A DNA stretch of 64,000 nt from Streptomyces atratus. GTDB taxonomy: Bacteria > Actinomycetota > Actinomycetes > Streptomycetales > Streptomycetaceae. The notes beneath the pieces are model-generated. The model was given only the letters and a program-made list of their open reading frames with translations. It made no database searches and was not told the origin of the DNA. Location of the stretch: assembly GCF_900119365.1 (NCBI RefSeq), contig NZ_FPJO01000002.1, positions 186,001-250,000 of the forward strand, in the 5' to 3' direction. Within the stretch, counting starts at the first letter, position 1. Each line of letters opens with the position of its first letter. The translations under genes were made by a program, and so were the position numbers. Of the stretch, positions 55,642 to 64,000 are shown piece after piece.

Positions 55642-56188
55642 GGACCGCTCGAAGGTGGCGCCGGTGGGGGCCTCGGGCATCGCGCGCCCGCCCCGTTCCC
55701 GGCTGGACCAGCCGAAGGCCCCGCGGCGGCGGCTGCTGCCCGAGTACGACCCCGAGACATTCGGCCGGTTCTCCGAGCGGATCGCCCGCTTCCTGGGCAC
55801 CTGGCGCTTCATCTCCTGGATGACGCTGGTCATCATCGTCTGGGTGCTGTGGAACATCTTCGCGCCGACGGCATGGCGGTACGACCAGTACCCGTTCATC
55901 TTCCTGACGCTGATGCTCTCGCTCCAGGCCTCGTACGCGGCCCCGCTGATCCTGCTCGCGCAGAACCGGCAGGCCGACCGCGACCGGGTCACCTACGAGC
56001 AGGACCGCAAGCAGAACGAGCGCTCCATCGCGGACACCGAGTACCTCACCCGCGAGATCGCGGCACTGCGGATGGGGCTCGGCGAGGTCGCCACCCGCGA
56101 CTGGATCCGCTCCGAACTGGAGGACCTCGTCAAGGACATCGACGACCGGCGCCCCCTGCTGCCGGCCGAGAGCGACGAAGACCGCTGA
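55631..56188 (+). CDS. DUF1003 membrane protein
   Basis: A 185-residue protein with two membrane helices (WMTLVIIVWVLWNIF and a second, FIFLTLMLSLQASYAAPLIL), then a cytoplasmic helix rich in charged residues (QNRQADRDRVTYEQDRKQNE). Family DUF1003 has no known function; it overlaps the CBS-protein gene by 11 bp, so their products may work together. The counterpart is Rv1233c or its neighbour. Confidence 0.88.
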   Translation: MAAEDRSKVAPVGASGIARPPRSRLDQPKAPRRRLLPEYDPETFGRFSERIARFLGTWRFISWMTLVIIVWVLWNIFAPTAWRYDQYPFIFLTLMLSLQASYAAPLILLAQNRQADRDRVTYEQDRKQNERSIADTEYLTREIAALRMGLGEVATRDWIRSELEDLVKDIDDRRPLLPAESDEDR

Positions 56189-56284
56189 CGGGTGCTACTC
56201 ACGGGTAGCAGCGAGCGCCGTAACACCGTCCCGTCGCCCACCACCACCCTCAAGGAGCGCTGCGCGCACCCGTACTATCGAGGT

Positions 56285-57418
56285 ATGGCTACGGAAGACG
56301 CGGTGCTTGAGGCACTGGCGACAGTGAACGACCCGGAGATCCACCGTCCGATCACCGAACTCGGCATGGTGAAATCGGTCGAGATCGATGCTGACGGTGC
56401 GGTCGCTGTCACGGTCTATCTCACGGTCTCAGGCTGCCCGATGCGCGAGACGATCACCAAGAACGTCACGGACGCGGTCGCCCGCGTCGAGGGCGTCTCG
56501 CGGGTCGACGTCACGCTCGACGTGATGAGCGACGAACAGCGCAAGGAGCTCGCCTCCTCGTTGCGCGGCGGCACGGCTGAGCGCGAGGTGCCGTTCGCCA
56601 AGCCCGGCTCGCTGACCCGGGTCTACGCGGTCGCGTCCGGCAAGGGCGGCGTCGGCAAGTCGTCCGTCACGGTGAACCTCGCGGCCGCGATGGCCGCCGA
56701 CGGCCTCAAGGTCGGTGTCGTGGACGCGGACATCTACGGGCACAGCGTGCCGCGGATGCTCGGCGCGGACGGCAAGCCGACCCAGGTCGAGAACATGATC
56801 ATGCCGCCGTCCTCGCACGGCGTGAAGGTCATCTCCATCGGCATGTTCACCCCGGGCAACGCCCCGGTGGTGTGGCGCGGACCGATGCTCCACCGCGCGC
56901 TCCAGCAGTTCCTCGCCGATGTGTACTGGGGCGACCTCGATGTTCTCCTGCTCGACCTGCCGCCGGGCACCGGCGACATCGCGATCTCGGTGGCGCAGCT
57001 CGTGCCGAACGCCGAGATCCTGGTCGTCACCACCCCGCAGCAGGCGGCGGCCGAGGTCGCCGAGCGGGCCGGTTCGATCGCTGTGCAGACCCACCAGAAG
57101 ATCGTCGGCGTCGTCGAGAACATGTCGGGCATGCCGTGCCCGCACTGCGACGAGATGGTCGACGTGTTCGGGACCGGCGGTGGCCGGAAGGTCGCCGAGG
57201 GCCTGACGAGGACGACCGGTGCGGAGGTACCGGTGCTCGGCTCCATCCCGATCGACGTACGGCTGCGCGAGGGCGGCGACGAGGGCAAGCCGGTCGTCCT
57301 GTCCGACCCCGACTCCCCGGCCGGCAAGGCGCTGCGCACCATCGCGGACAAGCTGGGCGGCCGTCAGCGCGGCCTGTCGGGCATGTCGCTGGGCATCACC
57401 CCGCGCAACAAGTTCTGA
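56285..57418 (+). CDS. mrp: Mrp/ApbC-type Fe-S cluster carrier ATPase
   Basis: A 377-residue P-loop ATPase. An N-terminal MIP18/DUF59-like domain (VLEALATVNDPEIHRPITEL) precedes the deviant Walker A GKGGVGKSS and the CPHC pair that binds the [4Fe-4S] cluster. It transfers Fe-S clusters to apo-proteins. TACTAT (56273-56278) lies six bases before the ATG and no ribosome site is present, so the transcript is likely leaderless. The upstream frame to 56192 is not supported. Parallels Rv1229c. Confidence 0.94.
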   Translation: MATEDAVLEALATVNDPEIHRPITELGMVKSVEIDADGAVAVTVYLTVSGCPMRETITKNVTDAVARVEGVSRVDVTLDVMSDEQRKELASSLRGGTAEREVPFAKPGSLTRVYAVASGKGGVGKSSVTVNLAAAMAADGLKVGVVDADIYGHSVPRMLGADGKPTQVENMIMPPSSHGVKVISIGMFTPGNAPVVWRGPMLHRALQQFLADVYWGDLDVLLLDLPPGTGDIAISVAQLVPNAEILVVTTPQQAAAEVAERAGSIAVQTHQKIVGVVENMSGMPCPHCDEMVDVFGTGGGRKVAEGLTRTTGAEVPVLGSIPIDVRLREGGDEGKPVVLSDPDSPAGKALRTIADKLGGRQRGLSGMSLGITPRNKF

Positions 57419-57422
57419 GACG

Positions 57423-57461
57423 ACGGAGCGGTGACCGGCCCGGGGCCGGTCACCGCTCCGT
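57423..57461. terminator. 18-bp hairpin after mrp
   Basis: ACGGAGCGGTGACCGGCC (57423-57440) pairs with 57444-57461 over a three-base loop, between convergent genes. Confidence 0.8.
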
Positions 57462-57499
57462 GTTCCGCGCACGTCTGCGCGTACGCCCGCGTCTGCTTG

Positions 57500-58159
57500 C
57501 TACGCGTACGACGTGATGTCGCCGATCACCGAGAACCCCAGCCCGTACGCGCTCATCCCCCGCCCGTACGCCCCGATGTGCACCCCGCCGCGCGCCGATC
57601 CCGCCAGTACCCAGCCGAATTCGGACTCGCGGTAATGGAACGGCACCGGGACACCGTCCACCGGCAGCGACAGCGCCGACCACGCGGGGCCTTCCAGGTC
57701 GTCGGCGAGTTCGAACGCCGTCTCCGTCTGCTGGTCCAGCCAGTCGTCGCGCAGCGCGTGGTCCAGCTGCGGGGGCCACGTACAGGAGAGCAGGCCGGAC
57801 CCGGCCAGCCAGGCCGCGGAGGACACCGTGGTCGCGTCCAGCACCCCCGTGCCGTCGCCGCTGCGCCGCACCGGGCTGCTGGCCATCGACACGACGACGG
57901 CGAACCGTTGCTTCTCGGCGCCCGCTTCGGCCCGGACCGACGGTTCGTCACCGTGACCGATGGAACCGTGCTGCACCGTGCCGTCCGCCGCGGTGCCCAC
58001 CTGCATCAGCCGGCGCGGCCCGGTGAAGGCCTCGTCCAGTCCGTACCAGGGAAACGTGGCCGCCAGATAGCCGTCGACAGTACGCCGGGCCGTCGGCGCC
58101 CCCTCTGCGGTGACTGTGCCCGGCACATCTTCCGCGCCCACCCGACTTGTCGTCTCCAT
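57500..58159 (-). CDS. Conserved protein, function unknown
   Basis: A 219-residue product from the ATG at 58159. It has PWYGLDEAFTGPRRL, QHGSIGHGDEPSVR and ends SVIGDITSYA; no motif I recognise. Mildly acidic and soluble. It lies between mrp and tatB, convergent with mrp; mycobacteria hold unrelated small genes here. Confidence 0.75.
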   Translation of the reverse strand: METTSRVGAEDVPGTVTAEGAPTARRTVDGYLAATFPWYGLDEAFTGPRRLMQVGTAADGTVQHGSIGHGDEPSVRAEAGAEKQRFAVVVSMASSPVRRSGDGTGVLDATTVSSAAWLAGSGLLSCTWPPQLDHALRDDWLDQQTETAFELADDLEGPAWSALSLPVDGVPVPFHYRESEFGWVLAGSARGGVHIGAYGRGMSAYGLGFSVIGDITSYA

Positions 58160-58282
58160 CTGCCCGGCCGCCTCCTCGATCCGTTGGGTCCGGAGCGGCC
58201 CGCCCCCCAGCGGGCGTACTCACAACCGGACAGATGGAGAATAGCCATACCGTCCGGACGAGCCGGGATTGGCGGGGGGGGG

Positions 58283-58768
58283 TCAGGTGGCGTCGGCGTC
58301 GAACGGCGGCCGGTCGTCCTTGCCGGGCTGGTCACGCTTCTTGAGCAGGTCCGGAGCACCGGGGGAGCCGTTGGCGGCGGTGATCGCCGAGGCGCCCGAC
58401 ACACCGCTCCTGGAGTCCACGGACTCCAGGTCCTTGCTCTCCCGGCCGTTCACCGCGTCGGTGACCTCGGCCAGATCCTTGCGGAGGTCGAAGCTCTCGC
58501 GGATCTCCTTCAGCCCCAGGTCGTCATTGCCGTCCATGAGCTGCTTGCGGACGAACGTCTTGGGGTTGAGGTCCTCGAACTCGAAGTCCTTGAACTCCGG
58601 GCCGAGCTCCGACCGGATGTCCTCCTTGGCACTCTCGGAGAACTCACGGATCTTGCGGATGAAGCGCGAGGCGTCCTGGATAACCTTCGGCAGCTTGTCC
58701 GGACCGAAGATCAGCACGCCCAGAACCGCGAGCGTCACCAGCTCGAGTGCGCCTATGTCATTGAACAC
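58283..58768 (-). CDS. tatB: Sec-independent protein translocase TatB
   Basis: A 161-residue protein from the GTG at 58768 (GAGGAG before). A single N-terminal helix (FNDIGALELVTLAVLGVLIF) is followed by an FGPDKLP hinge, then an amphipathic helix, characteristic of TatB. It binds folded precursors with twin-arginine signals. It follows htrA by 99 bp on the same strand, as in mycobacterial sigE loci. Confidence 0.93.
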   Translation of the reverse strand: MFNDIGALELVTLAVLGVLIFGPDKLPKVIQDASRFIRKIREFSESAKEDIRSELGPEFKDFEFEDLNPKTFVRKQLMDGNDDLGLKEIRESFDLRKDLAEVTDAVNGRESKDLESVDSRSGVSGASAITAANGSPGAPDLLKKRDQPGKDDRPPFDADAT

Positions 58769-58866
58769 CCTGTTGCTCCTCGTGTTCTCCGAGACCATGT
58801 CGGTCGAGGTCCGGACCCGCCCACGGTACCCGTCGAAACTGTCCGCGCGGTAGCGTCACGGGGCTG

Positions 58867-60534
58867 TCACGTGCCGCTCGCCGAGCCGAGCGTCAAAGAG
58901 ATGGACAGGTCTTTACCACCGCGCGTCAGTGTGAGGTCCAGACGGTCTCCCGGGCGGTGCGCGCGGATCTTCACGATCAGCTCCTCGCCGCTGTGCACCC
59001 GCCGGCCGTCGACCTCGGTGATGACGTCACCGGGCCTGATCCCGGCCTTGGCCCCGGGCCCGCCCGGCGTCACGGCGGGCTTGCCCGCCGCGCCCTTCGA
59101 GCCGACCCTGGCCCCGTCCCCGGCGTATTTCATGTCCAGCGTGACGCCGATCACCGGGTGGGTGGCCTTACCGGTGTTGATCAGCTCCTCGGCGACCCGC
59201 TTGCCCTGGTTGATCGGGATGGCGAAGCCGAGGCCGATGGAACCCGCCTGGCCGCCTTCCTCGGCCGAGCCGCTGTCCGCGGCGCGGATGGCGCTGTTGA
59301 TGCCTATGACATGGGCGTCGGTGTCGACGAGCGGACCGCCGGAGTTGCCCGGGTTGATCGGCGCGTCGGTCTGCAGCGCGTCGACGTAGCTGATGTCGCT
59401 GCCGTCGCCCTTCTCGCCGCCCGCGGTGATCGGCCGGTCCTTGGCGCTGATGATGCCGGAGGTCACGGTGTTGGAGAGGTCGAAGGGGGCGCCGATGGCC
59501 ACCACGGGGTCGCCGACCCGCACATTGTCGGAGTTGCCCAGCGGCAGCGGCTTGAGGCCGGAGACACCGGTGACCTTGACCACGGCCAGGTCGTAGCCGC
59601 TGTCCTTGCCGACGACCTCGCCGCGCGCGGTCTCCCCGCCGCTGAACGTCACGGTTATCTCGCCGCCCTGGCCGGCCGGGGCGACGACGTGGTTGTTGGT
59701 GAGGATGTGGCCGGAGCCGTCGAGAACGAAGCCGGTGCCGGTGCCGGACTCGGTGGCGCCGCTGACGTGGAGGGTGACCACGCTGGGCAGGGCGCTGGCG
59801 GCGATGCCGGCGACGCTGTCGGGGGCCCGGCCGCCGCTGCTGCGGCCGGCCTGCGGGAGCTCGACCTGGGTGAGGCCGCCGTTGCGCTCGATGTACGCCC
59901 CGATGCCGCCGCCGATTCCGCCCGCCACCAGCGCGAGCAGCACCGCGCCGACGAGGAGGGAGCCGCGCCGGCTCTTCTTGCGGCCGGTGTCGGCACCGAG
60001 CGGCGGGCCCGGGTTGGTGAGCGGACCCCTGGGCGCGCCCCAGGGGTCGTACTGGAGCCACTGCGTCGACGCCCTCTGGGGCTGCTGGAGTTGGGGTTGC
60101 TGCTGGGGCACGTGGGGCGGCGGGGTGGGGGCGGGCGATGTGGGGATGCCCGCGCCGTTCGTCCCCGTGTACTGCGGGGGTACGGGGGTGCCGTGCGCCG
60201 GGGTCGGGACCGGCCGCTGTACGGGCGGTGCGGGTGCCCAGGGGCCGGGGCCGCCGTAGGGCGGGGTGCTGTACTGGTCGGGCTCGTGCAGCGGCGTCAC
60301 CGGCGGCGCGGCCGGTGCTGCGGGCGGCGCCTCGGCGGGCACGGAGGCCGACGGTACGGAGGCCGGGGCCTGGGGCGGCGCGTCGGCCGGGGGTGTCCTG
60401 GACTCCGCCGGGTCGGCTGCCGACGCCGTGTGTTCGGCGGGGGACGGCTCGTCCGGCGCTGTGCGGGTGGTACTTCCCGCCGTGGGCCGGCTCCACCACT
60501 TCGCCTTCGGCCCGGTGGACTTCCCGTCTTCCAT
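58867..60534 (-). CDS. HtrA-type membrane-anchored serine protease
   Basis: A 555-residue protein. A Pro/Ala/Gln-rich cytoplasmic tail (about 180 residues) precedes one membrane helix (SLLVGAVLLALVAGGIGGGI) and a trypsin-like domain with His in LTNNHVV, Asp in SGYDLAVV and Ser in NPGNSGGPLV, then a PDZ domain. It degrades misfolded exported proteins and may process regulators. Located between the anti-sigma factor and tatB, as in Rv1223. GGGGAGAG precedes the ATG at 60534. Confidence 0.94.
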   Translation of the reverse strand: MEDGKSTGPKAKWWSRPTAGSTTRTAPDEPSPAEHTASAADPAESRTPPADAPPQAPASVPSASVPAEAPPAAPAAPPVTPLHEPDQYSTPPYGGPGPWAPAPPVQRPVPTPAHGTPVPPQYTGTNGAGIPTSPAPTPPPHVPQQQPQLQQPQRASTQWLQYDPWGAPRGPLTNPGPPLGADTGRKKSRRGSLLVGAVLLALVAGGIGGGIGAYIERNGGLTQVELPQAGRSSGGRAPDSVAGIAASALPSVVTLHVSGATESGTGTGFVLDGSGHILTNNHVVAPAGQGGEITVTFSGGETARGEVVGKDSGYDLAVVKVTGVSGLKPLPLGNSDNVRVGDPVVAIGAPFDLSNTVTSGIISAKDRPITAGGEKGDGSDISYVDALQTDAPINPGNSGGPLVDTDAHVIGINSAIRAADSGSAEEGGQAGSIGLGFAIPINQGKRVAEELINTGKATHPVIGVTLDMKYAGDGARVGSKGAAGKPAVTPGGPGAKAGIRPGDVITEVDGRRVHSGEELIVKIRAHRPGDRLDLTLTRGGKDLSISLTLGSASGT

Positions 60535-60645
60535 GCTCTCCCCGCAACCGCCGCAACTGGCCTCTGCACGCCCCGGCCGGGGCGTCCCTCCCGGAACTGC
60601 TCCCGGAATTCAACCAGGTTTGCGAATGTTTGCGCAGGCTCCGGC

Positions 60646-61674
60646 TCAGCGCCGGGACGAAAGCGGCAGACCGCGATCGGTGGGCGTGGGAACGGCCGAG
60701 GCCGAGGACTGTGCCCAGGGCGGTGGCGACGGCTGCGTCCCGGCCGGTGGCACGGAGGGCGTCGGCGACTGCGCGGCGAGCCGCCCGAACACCTCGGCGA
60801 AGAGCGGGGTGGTGCCGGTCGGGCGTATCAGAGGTGACGCGGACACATGGGTCAGGAGAGGAGCGGCGAAGGGGTTTCCCGCGAGGCTCGCGGTGGCGAC
60901 CACCGCAGGAGTGGCGGAGGGCACCGCCGGCGCGGCGCTCGACACGGCCGACGGGGCCGTGGCGGTCGAGCGGTCGCCCGTCCCTCTGGCGGCGAGCGTG
61001 CCGTGGCTGCCGCCGCCGCGACGGCTGACCGAGCCGCTGCTCTCCCCGCGCGAGGGCGCGTCGAGCGGGGTCACCGCGTTTCCGGCGCCCGAGGCCCGGG
61101 CCGCGGAGCTGGGGCCCGCGCCCGTCGGCAGGGCACCGCCGAGGGCGATGGCCGCCAGCGAGACAGCACTCGCCGCCGCGAAGGCGAATCTCCGGCCGCG
61201 CCAGGGCGAGCGCTCTCCCTCGCGGCCCACCTCGTGGATCCGGAAGGCGGAACGGGAGGAGCCCCCCAGCACGGCCGTCGAGCCGTGCGGGGTCGAGAGG
61301 AAGCCGAAGCCGCCGAGCGGCCGGTCCCCGGGCGAATCCGGGCGGCTGCCGGACGGCTGGATCACGGGGAAGAGCCCGTCGCCGAGGCGCCCGGAGCCGC
61401 CGAATGGTCTGTCCTGCCTGTCGTCGTCACCCCCCGGACCCCCGGGAAGGCCCTGCAACCGGGCGAGGAACCCCTCGGACGGCGACGGCGGGGCGGACTG
61501 GGCGAAGACACTCTTCAGGCGCCGCTGCGCCGCGGCCTCGGCCTTGCACTTGGCGCAGGTCGCGAGGTGGGCGAGCACCCGCTCGCGGGCGTCGTGTTTC
61601 AGCTCGCCGTCGACAAGCGCGGCGAGGCGGTCCCCCAGGTGTTGTTCCACGGGGGTCGGACCTGTGCCACTCAC
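60646..61674 (-). CDS. rseA: Zinc-binding anti-sigma factor (RseA-like)
   Basis: A 342-residue protein from GTG at 61674. The N-terminal zinc-associated anti-sigma motif is [19 protein letters not shown], with H-x3-C-x2-C at about 36-43. A proline- and serine-rich linker follows, a membrane helix is likely ([19 protein letters not shown]) and the outer region is low in complexity. It would hold SigE in a stress-releasable complex. Its GTGA overlaps the SigE stop by four bases. Parallels Rv1222 (rseA). Confidence 0.88.
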   Translation of the reverse strand: MSGTGPTPVEQHLGDRLAALVDGELKHDARERVLAHLATCAKCKAEAAAQRRLKSVFAQSAPPSPSEGFLARLQGLPGGPGGDDDRQDRPFGGSGRLGDGLFPVIQPSGSRPDSPGDRPLGGFGFLSTPHGSTAVLGGSSRSAFRIHEVGREGERSPWRGRRFAFAAASAVSLAAIALGGALPTGAGPSSAARASGAGNAVTPLDAPSRGESSGSVSRRGGGSHGTLAARGTGDRSTATAPSAVSSAAPAVPSATPAVVATASLAGNPFAAPLLTHVSASPLIRPTGTTPLFAEVFGRLAAQSPTPSVPPAGTQPSPPPWAQSSASAVPTPTDRGLPLSSRR

Positions 61675-62432
61675 GCCGTTCCGCCCTCCCCTGCCAGGAC
61701 CGCGCCCGCCAGCGAGCGCTGCTCGGCACGGGCCTCGGGCGAACGGTGCCGCAACGCCTTGCGCAGATGCGAGCGACCGCGGTGGATACGGCTGCGCACG
61801 GTGCCGAGCTTCACGCCGAGCGTCGCGGCGATCTCCTCGTACGAAAGACCCTCGATGTCGCACAGCACGACGGCGGCACGGAACTCGGGCGCGAGGGTGT
61901 CCAGCGCCTGCTGCACATCCGCGTCGAAGTGGGTGTCGTTGAAGACCTGCTGCGGGGACGGCTCACGGCTCGGCAGCCGCTCGGCGGCGTCGTCGCCGAG
62001 GGAGTCGAAGCGGATCCGCTGCTTACGACGGACCATGTCCAGGAACAGGTTGGTCGTGATGCGGTGCAGCCAGCCCTCGAAAGTGCCCGGCGTGTAGGTC
62101 GACAGCGACCGGAACACCCGGACGAAGACCTCCTGCGTGAGGTCCTCGGCGTCGTGCTGGTTGCCCGTCAGCCGGTAGGCCAGGCGGTAGACCCGGCCGC
62201 TGTGCGTGCTGACGATCTCTTCCCATGAAGGTGGCGTCCACGCCTGGGAGTCCGCATCTGAGGCGAAGGTCGCGGTCGGTGCGGAGTCGTTGGAAGAACG
62301 GTCAGCAATGTTGGTCACGGATTTCGGCTCACCCGCCGACCTGAGAAAGCGCCGCAGCACTCCTCCCCGATCCACAGGCGCAGCCGCACCTCCCCTATCG
62401 GCTCTGGTGGTGTCCAGTGGAGCCCCTACCAT
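61671..62432 (-). CDS. sigE: ECF sigma factor SigE (mycobacterial SigE-type)
   Basis: A 253-residue ECF sigma factor from the ATG at 62432 (GAGG five bases before). Sigma region 2 is [20 protein letters not shown] onward with [20 protein letters not shown], and region 4 has [21 protein letters not shown] 75-residue N-terminal extension is typical for this subgroup. It is the envelope-stress sigma factor; partner anti-sigma lies next in line. The frame extends far upstream. The neighbourhood parallels Rv1220c-Rv1224. Confidence 0.92.
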   Translation of the reverse strand: MVGAPLDTTRADRGGAAAPVDRGGVLRRFLRSAGEPKSVTNIADRSSNDSAPTATFASDADSQAWTPPSWEEIVSTHSGRVYRLAYRLTGNQHDAEDLTQEVFVRVFRSLSTYTPGTFEGWLHRITTNLFLDMVRRKQRIRFDSLGDDAAERLPSREPSPQQVFNDTHFDADVQQALDTLAPEFRAAVVLCDIEGLSYEEIAATLGVKLGTVRSRIHRGRSHLRKALRHRSPEARAEQRSLAGAVLAGEGGTA

Positions 62433-62592
62433 AGCGACCTCGCCCGTTAGCTCCGGATAAGCCTTTTTCCTGCTGGGGCCGGGGATCGCCCCGGGAACCG
62501 CCGCCCGTGGCTCCCGGACCCGATCCGCGGGCCGGTTCCACAGGCTCTCCCCTGCCTCTTCATAACGCCCGGTCCCATCTGCGGGTTCCCGG

Positions 62593-63279
62593 GTGCAGCG
62601 GATACAGTCACCGTTGCGCCAACTACGGGGACAGGAGAGGGTCATTACCGCCAACCGGCAGACGAGCTGGGCGTTCGCCGACGCCTTTGTCGCCGAGGAC
62701 GAAGCACTGCACTGGGCCCGTGACCGGGCCCGGCAGGCGGGGCTCCGCTCGGTGTCGCCAGGTACCGGCGCCGCGCTGCGCTTGCTCGCTGCCACGACGG
62801 ACGCCAAAGCGGTGGCCGAAATCGGCACCGGGACGGGCGTGTCCGGACTCTATCTGCTGCACGGAATGCGGCCCGACGGCGTGCTGACCACCGTCGACCC
62901 GGAGCCCGAGCGCCAGCAGTTCGCGCGCGAGGCCTTCCGGGCCGCGGGGTACGCCGCCAACCGGGCCCGCTTCATTCCCGGCCGCGCCCTGGACGTACTG
63001 CCCCGGCTCGCGGACGGCGGATACGACCTGGTGTTCTGCGACGGCGACCGGCTGGAGAGCCTGGACTGTCTCGCTGAATCGTTGCGCCTGCTGCGCCCCG
63101 GCGGCCTGGTCTGCTTCGAGGGCGTCTTCGCGGACGGCCGTACCGTCGACTCCGCGGCGCAGCCCGCGGAGGTGCTGCGGCTGCGGGAACTGCTGCGCGC
63201 GGTGCGCGAGAGCCAGGAGCTGATGTCGGCGCTGCTGCCGGTGGGCGACGGGCTGCTCTGCGCGGTGCGCAGGGGCTGA
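62593..63279 (+). CDS. SAM-dependent O-methyltransferase
   Basis: A 228-residue product if read from GTG at 62593. SAM-binding motif I is [15 protein letters not shown] and the family tail [14 protein letters not shown] is intact, typical of class I O-methyltransferases (Rv1220c relative). The start is doubtful: no ribosome site fits the GTG or the in-frame TTG at 62614, while GGAGAGG lies six bases before an ATT at 62644 where the conserved sequence begins. TACAGT at 62603-62608 may be a -10 element, which would exclude the GTG. Divergent from sigE. Confidence 0.88.
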   Translation: MQRIQSPLRQLRGQERVITANRQTSWAFADAFVAEDEALHWARDRARQAGLRSVSPGTGAALRLLAATTDAKAVAEIGTGTGVSGLYLLHGMRPDGVLTTVDPEPERQQFAREAFRAAGYAANRARFIPGRALDVLPRLADGGYDLVFCDGDRLESLDCLAESLRLLRPGGLVCFEGVFADGRTVDSAAQPAEVLRLRELLRAVRESQELMSALLPVGDGLLCAVRRG

Positions 63280-63355
63280 GGCCCGCCGCTACGGGGCCGG
63301 GAACCCGGGCGGGGCCCGGGCGGGTTCCCGGCCGGGCGTGAAGGGGCGTGAACGC

Positions 63356-63394
63356 ATCACTGCCCCGGCACGGACACCGTGCCGGGGCAGTGAT
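63356..63394. terminator. 18-bp perfect hairpin terminator
   Basis: ATCACTGCCCCGGCACGG (63356-63373) pairs with 63377-63394 over a three-base loop, between convergent genes. Confidence 0.85.
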
Positions 63395-63413
63395 GAAGTG
63401 TGGGCGCCTCTGC

Positions 63414-63581
63414 TCAGCCGACGACCTTCTTGAGGGCATCGCCGAGTGCATCGGCCTCGTCCGGAGTCAGCTCCACGACAAGCCGACCGCCGCCTTCGAG
63501 CGGAACGCGCATGACGATGCCCCGCCCCTCCTTTGTCACCTCGAGCGGGCCGTCGCCCGTCCGCGGCTTCATGGCCGCCAT
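63414..63581 (-). CDS. DUF3117 small conserved protein
   Basis: A 55-residue product, too short for typical ORF lists, from ATG at 63581 (AGGAAGGGGA upstream). It begins MAAMKPRTGDGPLEVTKEGR and ends KKVVG, the form of DUF3117 (Rv1211-like), highly conserved in actinobacteria with no known function. It has many charged residues and a beta-rich profile. Confidence 0.92.
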   Translation of the reverse strand: MAAMKPRTGDGPLEVTKEGRGIVMRVPLEGGGRLVVELTPDEADALGDALKKVVG

Positions 63582-63894
63582 GCTCGTTCCCCTTCCTGAA
63601 ACCAGCTCATCGCAACCGGCGGCCCCATGACAGGCGCTGTGTCACCGGCATCGAACACATTGCTTCCAAGCCATTATCCCGCATCACAGACCCCGATGAC
63701 CAACATCGGTCGGCATCTCTTGCGCAACGCGCTCTCTCAAAACCACCCAATTCGGCGATCGGCCTGCGATACTCCGCCGCCCGCACCCCCGCTTCGGGGC
63801 CCAATTGTTAGACGCAGGTCACATGTCGGCTCCCGCCCGAGTCGGCCATGCTTGCCTGGACAGGCATTGCCCGAGGTGCGAAGGGGACAACGAA
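63582..63894. other. Divergent intergenic region before an enoyl-CoA hydratase gene
   Basis: 313 bp. CCGATG-N5-CATCGG lies at 63693-63709 and could be an operator. It must hold promoters for DUF3117 and the hydratase. I see no small gene. Confidence 0.45.
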
Positions 63895-64000
63895 ATGGCC
63901 GACCACATGGCGGACAGCGTGCTCTACGAAGTGAGCGACGGACTCGCGACGATCACGATCAACCGTCCCGACGCGATGAACGCCATGAACACCGCGGCCA
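63895..64000 (+). CDS. Enoyl-CoA hydratase/isomerase (3' truncated by window)
   Basis: The first 35 codons from the ATG at 63895 (AAGGGGAC before). LYEVSDGLATITINRPDAMN is the N-terminal motif of crotonase-family enzymes, which hydrate or isomerise enoyl-CoA in fatty acid catabolism. The oxyanion loops lie beyond the window, so the exact enzyme class is open. Confidence 0.85.
   Translation, partial: MADHMADSVLYEVSDGLATITINRPDAMNAMNTAA

Overview
The window is chromosomal DNA from a Streptomyces or a very close relative. The sequence is uniformly GC-rich with strong third-position GC bias, uses many GTG starts with GGAGG-type ribosome sites, and carries streptomycete marker genes: WblC/WhiB7, paired AdnA/AdnB helicase-nucleases, mycoredoxin, a SigE-type ECF sigma factor with its anti-sigma factor, HtrA and TatB, and DUF3107 and DUF3117 proteins. 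I see no rRNA, tRNA, CRISPR array, prophage or intact insertion sequence.

Bases 1-18247 are a stress and DNA-repair block: a ThiF-like protein, a UbiB-type kinase, WblC with a long attenuated leader, the HRDC helicase UvrD2, mycoredoxin, NudC, an M20 peptidase, AdnB, AdnA and an alkyltransferase-like protein. Most of this order matches the Mycobacterium tuberculosis Rv3196-Rv3204 region from memory. A 181-bp palindromic miniature element sits exactly on the shared CTAG stop of two convergent genes (10414-10594). Bases 18469-24645 hold a large flippase-like membrane protein with a degenerate kinase-like region and two tandem secreted lipoprotein peptidases.

Bases 24715-37116 combine MoeZ with what looks like an accessory insertion. 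One part is a group of four genes (GH135/spherulin-4-like protein, NAD-dependent sugar epimerase, multi-TM protein, DUF3492/PelF-like glycosyltransferase) that resembles a Pel-type amino-sugar polysaccharide locus. The other part is a four-gene peptide ABC importer preceded by a leaderless 31-codon ORF ending in Cys-Cys-stop, which suggests cysteine-responsive attenuation.

Bases 37226-44504 return to the conserved order (DUF3152 zincin, alpha/beta hydrolase, TetR regulator, DUF3107, ferritin-like protein, DEAD-box RNA helicase), like Rv3207c-Rv3211. The helicase appears to start at a CTG codon. Bases 44621-51300 hold assorted genes: hydrolase, NYN nuclease, MarC, PHP phosphoesterase, DUF6758, an MFS exporter and a SUFU-domain protein. 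Bases 51463-63581 form a second conserved block: CorA, an MgtE-N/CBS protein, DUF1003, Mrp, TatB, HtrA, anti-sigma factor, SigE and an O-methyltransferase, matching Rv1239c-Rv1220c from memory. DUF3117 and the first codons of an enoyl-CoA hydratase close the window.

The least ordinary items are the Pel-like locus, three candidate leader-peptide control systems (wblC, the peptide importer, more weakly corA), the CTAG-targeted miniature element, and two genes with apparently non-canonical starts (CTG, ATT).
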